The translations under genes and the position numbers were made by a program. A stretch of DNA of 64,000 nucleotides, from the NCBI GenBank assembly GCA_964480365.1, contig CAYZPM010000002.1, positions 95,948 through 159,947 of the forward strand. The letters are read 5' to 3'. The notes under the pieces are model-generated. The model worked only from the letters and a program-made list of their open reading frames with translations, was not told where the DNA came from and did not search any database. Every line of letters begins with the position of its first letter. The stretch's first letter is position 1. This stretch comes from CAIQPV01 sp964480365 (GTDB taxonomy: Bacteria > Pseudomonadota > Gammaproteobacteria > Burkholderiales > Gallionellaceae). This document shows positions 7,662 to 14,564 of this stretch, piece after piece.

Positions 7662-9884
7662 ATGTTCAAATACACCGCACTTTTTGTGGCGCTGTTCGCG
7701 CCGCTGTTCGCCTACGCGGCAACCGATGAAAACCTGCGCGTTATCGGCGAGCAACTTGTTGCAGCAAATGAAGCAAACGCCATACCTACCCACAATGAAG
7801 TTGATAGTTCAGGGGCAACTGCCAGCACCGTGTCACCTGATGTAGTACCAACGGAAGTCATCAACACGATTGAAGTCACTGCTGCACGCCTCAAAAGCGC
7901 GCGCGTAGAGCTTTCTCCGAAAGTTGGTACAACGGTTTATACCGTAGACAAAAAGATGATCGATACGCTCGGTCAAGGCGACGACACTCCTTTCAATGAA
8001 GTCTTACTGCGACTGCCGGGTGTCGCACAAGACTCCAAGGGATCGGGCTCACTTCATATTCGCGACGACCATGGCAACGTGCAATACCGTGTCAACGGCA
8101 TTCAACTTCCTGAGGGTATATCTGGATTCGGCCAATCAATCGACACGCGGTTTGTGGATCAAATCGACTTTGTTACTGGAACCTTGCCAGCCCAATATGG
8201 TTTACGTACCGCAGGGATTGTCGATATCCAGACCAAAGAAGGCACGATAAAATCCGGCGGACGGGTTGGCCTACTGGTAGGCGGACATGATTTCGTTCAG
8301 CCGAGCGCCGAACTTTTCGGTAGCCAAGGCGCATTTAATTATTATCTTTCAGGAAACTATGTAAGCAATTCGTTAGGTATCGAAAATCCGACAGCTTCGT
8401 CCAACGCCATTCATGATCAAACGCGGCAAACAAAATCGTTCGGCGATCTCTCGTATTATTTGGATGACAATACGAAGGCTGGGCTGCTATTCGGAACCTA
8501 CAATGGCAAGTTTCAGATACCCAACAATCCTGACCAAACTCCAGCTTGGACGTTGACCGGCTCTAGTCCGCTGCCCTCGTCACAACTCGATGAACAACAA
8601 CGCGAGGTGAATCGATACTTCGTCCTGTCATTCCAGAAAAGTTTGGGTGACCTCAACTATCAAGCAGCAGCCTTCCATCAATATTCTGAATTGCACTACA
8701 CACCTGACTTGAACGGCGACTTGATTTACAACGGTGTCGCCTCCGACACGCTACGCTCCAACTCGGCTAACGGCGTCCAATTAGATGCGAGTTATAAGCT
8801 AAATTCGGCGCATACTCTGCGCACAGGTCTTGCCTATACACGTCAAGACACGCAGAGCAACAATAGCGTTGGAGTATTTCCGACAGATAATACTGGCGCG
8901 CAAACCAGTACGACTCCCACCACCATCGTGGACAATTCAAGCAAGACAGGCACCTTGACAAGTATTTACCTTCAGGATGAATACCAGATATCGAAGCCGT
9001 TGACATTGAATTACGGCCTACGATTCGACCATGTATCGGCGTTTACTGATGAACACCAATTGAGTCCTCGTCTTAATTTGGCCTACAAGCTAAGTGACGA
9101 GACTGCCCTCCACGCAGGCTATTCGCGTTACTTCACACCGCCACCGCAAGAACTCGCGTCGCAAAGCAGCATCAATTTGTATGCCAATACAAGCAATGCG
9201 CCTGAAATACCGGTGTCGGACAACGTCAAAGCGGAACGCACGAATTATTATGACTTGGGCGTAAATCAGAAAATCGGCTCCAATTTGACGCTTACTGCTG
9301 ACGCATATTACAAAGATATAACGAACCTGATTGATGAAGGTCAATTTGGACAGGCGCTTATTTTGTCACCGTTCAACTACGCCCAAGGCTACGCAAAAGG
9401 ACTGGAGCTTTCGGCGATATATGATACTTCGCATTGGGGTAGCTTCTTAAACTTTGCGGTGCAAAAGGCGCAAGGGAAAAATATCATCTCGGGGCAGTCC
9501 TTGTTCGGAGCGGCTGAGTTAAGTTATATCGCAAATAATTACGTCTATCTGGACCACAATCAAACCTTCACCCTGTCGGGCGGTGCCCACTATAAATTTG
9601 ATGACTCACAAATCAGTACGGATTTCGTCTCTGGTAGCGGTCTTCGTAACACACCTGTCGGCGGTGCACCAAACTCTACCACTGTACCGAGTTACGTAAC
9701 TGTGAATGCAGCATTGACACATCAGTGGAAAGAGGCATCGACGGGCAGCATAGAAGGCCGACTCGCAGTAATCAATCTTTTTGACAAATCATATTTGCTT
9801 CGAGACGGTACGGGAATTGGTGTTGGAGCGCCTCAGTATGGCGCGCGCCGGACTTTATATGCCGGTGTGTCGAAGTCTTTTTGA
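7662..9884 (+). CDS. TonB-dependent outer-membrane receptor
   Basis: 740 residues from ATG 7662, chosen because GGAG (7651-7654) precedes it; the in-frame codon at 7638 has no ribosome site. A signal peptide ends at about AYA-AT. The plug follows, with VDKKMIDTLGQGDD, VLLRLPGVAQDSKG and YRVNGIQLPEGI, and then a 22-strand-type barrel rich in alternating aromatic residues ending with the terminal Phe (GVSKSF), the BAM signal. The siderophore or metal cannot be read from sequence. The neighbours (ZIP permease, Cys/His exported protein, dedicated TonB-ExbB-ExbD) suggest metal or metallophore import. Confidence 0.9.
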   Translation: MFKYTALFVALFAPLFAYAATDENLRVIGEQLVAANEANAIPTHNEVDSSGATASTVSPDVVPTEVINTIEVTAARLKSARVELSPKVGTTVYTVDKKMIDTLGQGDDTPFNEVLLRLPGVAQDSKGSGSLHIRDDHGNVQYRVNGIQLPEGISGFGQSIDTRFVDQIDFVTGTLPAQYGLRTAGIVDIQTKEGTIKSGGRVGLLVGGHDFVQPSAELFGSQGAFNYYLSGNYVSNSLGIENPTASSNAIHDQTRQTKSFGDLSYYLDDNTKAGLLFGTYNGKFQIPNNPDQTPAWTLTGSSPLPSSQLDEQQREVNRYFVLSFQKSLGDLNYQAAAFHQYSELHYTPDLNGDLIYNGVASDTLRSNSANGVQLDASYKLNSAHTLRTGLAYTRQDTQSNNSVGVFPTDNTGAQTSTTPTTIVDNSSKTGTLTSIYLQDEYQISKPLTLNYGLRFDHVSAFTDEHQLSPRLNLAYKLSDETALHAGYSRYFTPPPQELASQSSINLYANTSNAPEIPVSDNVKAERTNYYDLGVNQKIGSNLTLTADAYYKDITNLIDEGQFGQALILSPFNYAQGYAKGLELSAIYDTSHWGSFLNFAVQKAQGKNIISGQSLFGAAELSYIANNYVYLDHNQTFTLSGGAHYKFDDSQISTDFVSGSGLRNTPVGGAPNSTTVPSYVTVNAALTHQWKEASTGSIEGRLAVINLFDKSYLLRDGTGIGVGAPQYGARRTLYAGVSKSF

Positions 9885-10017
9885 TCTGCAACTGACGTGC
9901 GGGCGGCAGTGTCATGTCGGCCAACCGTCATCCACCTGCATGTCATTAGCGACGCAATTTGTCTGCGCTGCATGAACGGTAAGTGTATTAGAAAGCGAGC
10001 TGAAATTGGAATACGGA

Positions 10018-10641
10018 ATGGAATTCACGGAGTATGAGCGCAATCCAACGAAAAAATGGGTTGGCCTTTCCCTTGTCATTTTGTTGCACATTTTCATCAT
10101 ATACGCGCTCGTTACAGGGCTTGCTCATAAAGTCGTGGAAGTCATCAATCAACCTATCGAAACCAGGATCATCGAAGAGGTGAAACCGCCTCCACCGCCG
10201 GAGTTGCCAAAATCTCCCCCACCGCAAAAACTGTTAGCGCCGCCGCCACCGTTTGTTCCACCGCCGGAGGTTTCGGTTCAGCCGCCTCCGCAGCAGCAAA
10301 ACACGATTACGGCAGTGACGAATGTGAAGCCTGACAATCCGGTCATGCCGCCAAGGGTGCCAATACGGGTTCCTGCAGTCGTGGATGCCAAGGCGTGCGA
10401 AAAGCCTGAGTATCCTGCCAAGTCATTGCGCAATGAGGAGCAAGGTACAGTGATACTGGCATTCCTGATCGGGCTCGATGGACGGGTTGCGGATTCCAGG
10501 ATAGAAAAATCCAGCGGTTCCAGAGAACTGGATAGAGCAGCAATTACCGGACTCAGTTTATGTAAATTCAAGCCCGGTACGGTCGATGGCAAACCGGAAC
10601 AATCCTGGACCAAAATGCAGTATGTATGGAAACTGGAATAA
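10018..10641 (+). CDS. tonB: TonB energy transducer
   Basis: 207 residues from ATG 10018; a TTG four codons upstream is less likely. There is a short cytoplasmic N-terminus and one membrane helix (VGLSLVILLHIFIIYALVTG). A proline-rich periplasmic spacer follows (KPPPPPELPKSPPPQK, then further PPP blocks). The C-terminal TonB domain is marked by PEYPAKSLRNEEQGTVILAF and FKPGTVDGKPEQSW. It couples the proton-motive force used by ExbB/ExbD to the receptor encoded upstream. The 133-nt gap after the receptor gene holds no other frame. Confidence 0.92.
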   Translation: MEFTEYERNPTKKWVGLSLVILLHIFIIYALVTGLAHKVVEVINQPIETRIIEEVKPPPPPELPKSPPPQKLLAPPPPFVPPPEVSVQPPPQQQNTITAVTNVKPDNPVMPPRVPIRVPAVVDAKACEKPEYPAKSLRNEEQGTVILAFLIGLDGRVADSRIEKSSGSRELDRAAITGLSLCKFKPGTVDGKPEQSWTKMQYVWKLE

Positions 10642-10711
10642 CGGAAAAAACATTGATGTCAGAAGCCACGTTTCAAAACACTAACTATATTTCAACATGT
10701 AAGGAATTTTT

Positions 10712-11695
10712 ATGAAAACACGTCTAACGGGCTTGGCAAATGTGCCTCCCAGAGTAATGAACTTAGTGATGCCCGTTTCCCCCTCTCCGGCTCTCCCCCG
10801 GAGGGAGAGAGTAATTTGGTGTCGCTTCGCGATGTTCTCGATAAATAGATTTATTGTGGCACTCCTGATCTGCATTGCAGGAACCGCAGCAATGGCCGCA
10901 GTTTCGCAAGCTGCCGATGACTCTGTGGCGGCTTCCGCCTCGGTTGCACCGATGACAGCACCAGTCGCGCCCCCTGCCATCTCGAAGGAGGTGGTCGACA
11001 ATCCTTACGGTTTCGATGCGCTTTGGAAGGGGGGTGATCTTGTAGCGCGAAGTACAATAATCATATTACTCATCATGTCAATGAGCACCTGGTACATCAT
11101 AATCACCAAGCTGATCGATCAATTCCGCATGATGGGTCAGGCCGCAGAGGCCAGAAACTTGTTTTGGAAGGCTGCCTCCGTTCAAGACGGGATATCGATC
11201 CTGAAACAAGGTAGTCCGTTTCGTTACATCGCGGAAATTGGCAGCAAGTCCACCGAGCATCACGATGGTGCGCTGCTGGAACGCATCGATCTGAACACAT
11301 GGGTTACGATGTCGATCCAGCGTGCCGTTGAAAAAGTCCAAAGCCGCCTACAGGATGGCTTGGCAGTCCTGGCAACGGTCGGTTCCACCGCGCCTTTCAT
11401 AGGTTTGTTCGGTACAGTCTGGGGAATCTATCACGCATTGACCGCAATCGGTATCGCCGGACAAGCCTCGATCGACAAAGTGGCCGGACCGGTGGGCGAA
11501 GCGCTCATTATGACGGCAATCGGTCTGGCCGTGGCGGTGCCTGCCGTACTCGGTTACAACTGGCTGGTGCGGCGCAACAAGAAAGCGATGGAAGATGTGC
11601 GTTCATTCAGCTCCGACCTGCATTCTGTATTGCTCAGTGGCGTCATGTCCAGCAGCGAGGCGGGTCGCGCTGCCAGCCTGACAAAGGCGGCTTAA
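10712..11695 (+). CDS. exbB: ExbB/TolQ-type proton channel subunit with repeat-derived leader
   Basis: The frame from ATG 10712 (327 aa) has a good ribosome site (AAGGA) six bases upstream. Codons 20-34, however, are a G+C-rich intergenic-type repeat (10775-10811) translated as PSPALPRRER. A second candidate start, ATG 10832, gives 288 residues beginning with a normal signal-like segment (FSINRFIVALLICIAGTAAMA) but lacks a ribosome site. The core has three membrane helices and the MotA/TolQ/ExbB signature (GSTAPFIGLFGTVWGIYHAL). It acts with ExbD and TonB in the inner membrane. The long form may be cleaved after AMA. Confidence 0.88.
   Translation: MKTRLTGLANVPPRVMNLVMPVSPSPALPRRERVIWCRFAMFSINRFIVALLICIAGTAAMAAVSQAADDSVAASASVAPMTAPVAPPAISKEVVDNPYGFDALWKGGDLVARSTIIILLIMSMSTWYIIITKLIDQFRMMGQAAEARNLFWKAASVQDGISILKQGSPFRYIAEIGSKSTEHHDGALLERIDLNTWVTMSIQRAVEKVQSRLQDGLAVLATVGSTAPFIGLFGTVWGIYHALTAIGIAGQASIDKVAGPVGEALIMTAIGLAVAVPAVLGYNWLVRRNKKAMEDVRSFSSDLHSVLLSGVMSSSEAGRAASLTKAA
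10775..10811. repeat. Palindromic G+C-rich repeat inside the exbB 5' region
   Basis: A CTCTCC/GGAGAG-type inverted sequence of the kind that normally sits between genes. The preceding 13 nt (CCCGTTTCCCCCT) recur upstream of the DUF6776 gene at about 22267, which supports a shared mobile or dispersed repeat rather than coding sequence. Confidence 0.55.
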
Positions 11696-11698
11696 ATC

Positions 11699-12139
11699 AT
11701 GGCTATGTCTTTTGGGTCTCTGGAAGGGGATGAAGACGAGGTAACCAGCGCGATCAATACGACACCGCTGGTGGATGTCATGTTAGTGCTGTTGATCATT
11801 TTTCTGATCACTATTCCGGTCGTCACGCATACCGTGCCGATAAAGCTGCCGAGTGAACGGAATCAGCCATTTAAAACCAAGCCGGAAAATATCAATATCG
11901 CAGTCAACAAAGATGGCGATATGTTCTGGAATGAACAGTACGTGCCGGACACAGACGTGCTTTTGCGTAAGTTGAAAGTTGTTGCCATTCTGACGCCGCA
12001 ACCGGCAGTGAATATCCGTGGCGACCAAAACACCCGCTATGAATTTATCGGCAAGATAATCCTTGCTGCACAACGTGCCGGTATTGCCAAAATCGGCTTC
12101 GTGACAGAACCACCGGCACGTGATGTTGAAACACATTAA
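11699..12139 (+). CDS. exbD: ExbD/TolR-family protein, first copy
   Basis: A 146-residue protein with a short cytoplasmic N-terminus, one membrane helix (LVDVMLVLLIIFLITIPVV) containing the family's key Asp (NTTPLVDVMLV), and a periplasmic domain. The Asp is the proton-path residue of ExbD/TolR. The gene starts three bases after the exbB stop (an AAATC spacer with ATG at 11699), consistent with one mRNA. The mature domain ends with IAKIGFVTEPP. It forms the TonB-energising complex with ExbB. Confidence 0.92.
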   Translation: MAMSFGSLEGDEDEVTSAINTTPLVDVMLVLLIIFLITIPVVTHTVPIKLPSERNQPFKTKPENINIAVNKDGDMFWNEQYVPDTDVLLRKLKVVAILTPQPAVNIRGDQNTRYEFIGKIILAAQRAGIAKIGFVTEPPARDVETH

Positions 12140-12166
12140 GAGTTATATCAAAACAGGAGCCCCTCC

Positions 12167-12595
12167 ATGGCCATGAATGTTGGCACCGGAAACGGTTCGG
12201 GTGAACCGGACGTGATGATCGAAATGAACATGACGCCATTGATTGACGTGATGTTGGTGTTGCTGATCATGCTGATCATCACGATCCCCATCCAGAATCA
12301 TGCAGTAAATTTGAATATGCCGATTGGTGCGCCTCCGCAGAGCACTCCGCCAACGGTAGTAACAATTGATGTTGATTTCGACGGCACTGTATTGTGGAAT
12401 GGACTCGCCTTGCCGGATCGTGCAACTCTGGAAAGCAAGCTACAGTCGGTCGCCGTAATGCCCGATCAACCAGAAGTCCACGTGCGCCCTAACAAACTGG
12501 TTGCGTACAAATCGGTAGCAGCGGTATTGGCGTCAGCACAACGTGTTGGCGTCACCAAGATAGGAATCGTCGGAAATGAGCAGTTCATCAAATAA
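12167..12595 (+). CDS. exbD: ExbD/TolR-family protein, second copy
   Basis: A 142-residue paralogue of the preceding ExbD, with the same layout: NMTPLIDVMLVLLIMLIITIP as the membrane helix with its key Asp, then a periplasmic domain ending GVTKIGIVGNEQ. GGAG lies close upstream (aacaggagcccctcc). Two ExbD copies after one ExbB are common in beta- and gammaproteobacterial TonB clusters; they may assemble as a heteromer. It is the last gene of the metal-uptake cluster before the intergenic repeats. Confidence 0.9.
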   Translation: MAMNVGTGNGSGEPDVMIEMNMTPLIDVMLVLLIMLIITIPIQNHAVNLNMPIGAPPQSTPPTVVTIDVDFDGTVLWNGLALPDRATLESKLQSVAVMPDQPEVHVRPNKLVAYKSVAAVLASAQRVGVTKIGIVGNEQFIK

Positions 12596-12649
12596 GACTG
12601 CTAAAGAAGCGCACCGAATGAAGTTATAATTCCGGCGTGTTTTTATAAC

Positions 12650-12693
12650 GTAGGTCGGGTTTTACCCGACATGTCGGACAGAGCCCGACCTAC
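12650..12693. repeat. Palindromic intergenic repeat (GTAGGTCGGG...CCCGACCTAC)
   Basis: GTAGGTCGGG (12650-12659) and CCCGACCTAC (12684-12693) are exact inverted arms with an inner CCCGAC/GTCGG pair. This is a dispersed type of repeat in betaproteobacterial intergenic regions. As RNA it could form a strong hairpin after the exbD genes and may limit read-through into aroE. Confidence 0.65.
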
Positions 12694-12704
12694 GAAGTCT
12701 TTTG

Positions 12705-12743
12705 CGAACTCAGGACAAGCCCTTCGACAGGCTCAGGACAGGC
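12705..12743. repeat. CTTCGACAGGCTCAGGAC-type repeat abutting aroE
   Basis: A dispersed repeat containing two copies of CTCAGGACA on either side of CCTTCGACAGG. It ends exactly at the aroE start codon and supplies the AGGA (12735-12738) that can serve as ribosome site. A related copy is at 17654-17691. Confidence 0.6.
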
Positions 12744-13556
12744 ATGACCGACCAATACGCCGTTATCGGCAACCCCATTTCGCACAGCAAGTCACCGCTG
12801 ATTCACAGAATGTTCGCGGTGCAGACCGGGCAAGACATCAGCTATGAAAAGATCGAAGCGCGACCGGACGGTTTTGCCGATACCATCGCGCGGCTGCGCG
12901 GCGATGGTTACAAGGGCTGCAATGTCACCGTGCCATTCAAGTTCGAAGCTTTCCAGCTTTGCAACCAGCTCACCGGTCGCGCACGCGCCGCGCAGGCGGT
13001 AAACACGCTGCTGTTTCAGGACGGCGAAATTCTCGGTGACAACACCGACGGCACCGGGCTGATTGCCGACATCGAGCGGAACTTGAACTGCAAGTTGTTG
13101 TTCAAAAAAATTCTGCTGATGGGAGCGGGCGGCGCGGCGCATGGCGTGATCTGGCAGTTGTTCAATGCGGGCGCGAGCATCGTCATCGCCAACCGCACGC
13201 TGGATAAGGCGCAGCAACTGGCGTCCGAGTTCACCAGTTATGGCACGGTATTCGCCAGTAGTTACGAAGCGCTGGCAGGCAAGCAATTCGATGTGGTGAT
13301 CAATGCCACGTCGAGCAGCCTGTCGGACAAATTGCCGCCGTTGCCCTCCGGTATCTTCGCACCCAATGCGCTGGCCTACGACATGATGTATGGCAAGCAA
13401 ACGCCGTTCCTCAAATTCGCACAGGAGCAAGGCGCGGCGCAACTTACCGATGGACTGGGTATGCTGGTCGAGCAGGCGGCGGAGGCCTTTTTCAAATGGC
13501 GCGGTGTGCGCCCTGAGACTGCACCGGTTATGGCAAAACTCCGTGAAGGTAAATAA
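12744..13556 (+). CDS. aroE: Shikimate dehydrogenase
   Basis: Reduces 3-dehydroshikimate to shikimate with NADPH in aromatic amino-acid synthesis. 270 residues, normal length. The substrate site shows NPISHSKSP and NVTVPFKFEA (catalytic Lys), plus DNTDGTGL (catalytic Asp). The nucleotide fold has the glycine-rich GAGGAAHG and the NADP-type NRTLDKA. I start at ATG 12744; the open frame extends upstream to 12702 but only through repeat sequence. The ribosome site is itself part of the repeat. Confidence 0.93.
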   Translation: MTDQYAVIGNPISHSKSPLIHRMFAVQTGQDISYEKIEARPDGFADTIARLRGDGYKGCNVTVPFKFEAFQLCNQLTGRARAAQAVNTLLFQDGEILGDNTDGTGLIADIERNLNCKLLFKKILLMGAGGAAHGVIWQLFNAGASIVIANRTLDKAQQLASEFTSYGTVFASSYEALAGKQFDVVINATSSSLSDKLPPLPSGIFAPNALAYDMMYGKQTPFLKFAQEQGAAQLTDGLGMLVEQAAEAFFKWRGVRPETAPVMAKLREGK

Positions 13557-13564
13557 ATCTCTGT

Positions 13565-13678
13565 CGTCATTTCCGCGAAGGCGGGAATCCAGTCAGTTAA
13601 AAATTCCCCGCGTAGCGGGACAAAATAGAAAATATTTTTGATAAACCCGGCTGGATTCCCGCCTGCGCGGGAATGACG
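13565..13678. repeat. Palindromic dispersed repeat, copy 1 (GTCATTCCCGCG family)
   Basis: The left arm 13565-13592 and right arm 13651-13678 are inverted: CGTCAT, then a CCGCG/CGGG hairpin core, then AATCCAG; the mirrored arm ends GGGAATGACG. The centre carries CCCCGCGTAGCGGGACA. Two further copies are at 21011-21136 and, inside mutY, 29005-29071. The structure fits REP/REPIN-like repeats mobilised by a RAYT-type transposase, which is not encoded in this window. Confidence 0.75.
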
Positions 13679-13701
13679 GAAAAAATTAAAGTAACTAATT
13701 A

Positions 13702-14397
13702 ATGAAAACACTGTGGCGCTGGATGTGGCGCATTGTTGCGCTGCTGTTCGTATTGCTGCTGCTCTATCAGGGGTGGATATTCGCGCACGTCTGGTGGTGG
13801 GTGAATCACAACCCCTCCACCAGCGCCTTCATGGAGGATCGCCTTGGGGCGCTGCAAAGCAAGAATCCCGATGCTGAGTTGCAACACCAGTGGGTGCCCT
13901 ACGCAAGAATTTCCGGCAACCTCAAGCAAGCATTAATCGCTTCGGAAGATGCCAAGTTCGTTGATCACGAAGGCTTCGATTGGGATGGTATGCAGAAGGC
14001 TTACGAGAAAAACTTGAAGAAGGGCAAGATCGTCGCGGGCGGTTCCACTATCAGCCAGCAACTGGCAAAAAATTTATTCCTCTCCGGCAAACGCACGCCG
14101 TGGCGCAAGCTGGAAGAGGCCACGATCACGGTGATGCTGGAAAAGATGATGGATAAGGAACGCATTTTTGAAATCTATCTGAACGTGATCGAATGGGGCA
14201 ACGGAGTGTTCGGTGCGGAAGCGGCGGCGCGGCATTACTATCACGTCAGCGCGGCGCAACTCTCCGCCCCGCAGGCCGCCAAGCTCGCCGCGATGGTGCC
14301 CAATCCGCGCTATTACGACCAGCACCGCGAGGCGCGCGGCCTGCTGCGCAAGACGGACATCATTCTTGGGCGTATGAACGACGTGGAGATTCCCTGA
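13702..14397 (+). CDS. mtgA: Monofunctional biosynthetic peptidoglycan transglycosylase
   Basis: Polymerises lipid II glycan strands at the inner membrane without a transpeptidase domain. 231 residues, a usual length. One N-terminal membrane anchor (IVALLFVLLLLYQGWIFAHVW) precedes the GT51 domain. Family motifs are visible: ASEDAKFVDHEGFDW (catalytic Glu in motif 1), GGSTISQQLAKNLFLS (motif 2), RKLEEATITVMLEKMMDKERIFEIYLN (motif 3, in part). No good ribosome site precedes the ATG. It lies between repeats and is probably transcribed with aroE. Confidence 0.93.
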   Translation: MKTLWRWMWRIVALLFVLLLLYQGWIFAHVWWWVNHNPSTSAFMEDRLGALQSKNPDAELQHQWVPYARISGNLKQALIASEDAKFVDHEGFDWDGMQKAYEKNLKKGKIVAGGSTISQQLAKNLFLSGKRTPWRKLEEATITVMLEKMMDKERIFEIYLNVIEWGNGVFGAEAAARHYYHVSAAQLSAPQAAKLAAMVPNPRYYDQHREARGLLRKTDIILGRMNDVEIP

Positions 14398-14417
14398 ACA
14401 CCTGAAAATACAGATTG

Positions 14418-14485
14418 GTAGGGTGGGCACGTTTTATACCAACGCAACTTGAAACAAGGGGGGCACAAAAACGTGCCCACTCTAC
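14418..14485. repeat. Inverted repeat GTAGGGTGGGCACG...CGTGCCCACTCTAC
   Basis: The 18-bp arms 14418-14435 and 14468-14485 match with one mismatch, separated by 32 nt. The repeat lies between mtgA and the CheB/CheR gene. The reading frame of the latter extends back into it, but that stretch is not likely to be coding. Confidence 0.65.
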
Positions 14486-14564
14486 AAAGCTTGGAGTATC
14501 CTATACACGCACTTTTGCAAAGGCATTCCACGCTCTTGCGCAATCGCCCCATGAAAGGAATCTC

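Noticed and set aside
12792..13442. 216-codon minus-strand frame opposite aroE
   Set aside because: aroE is fully supported on the plus strand; the reverse frame is a G+C shadow.
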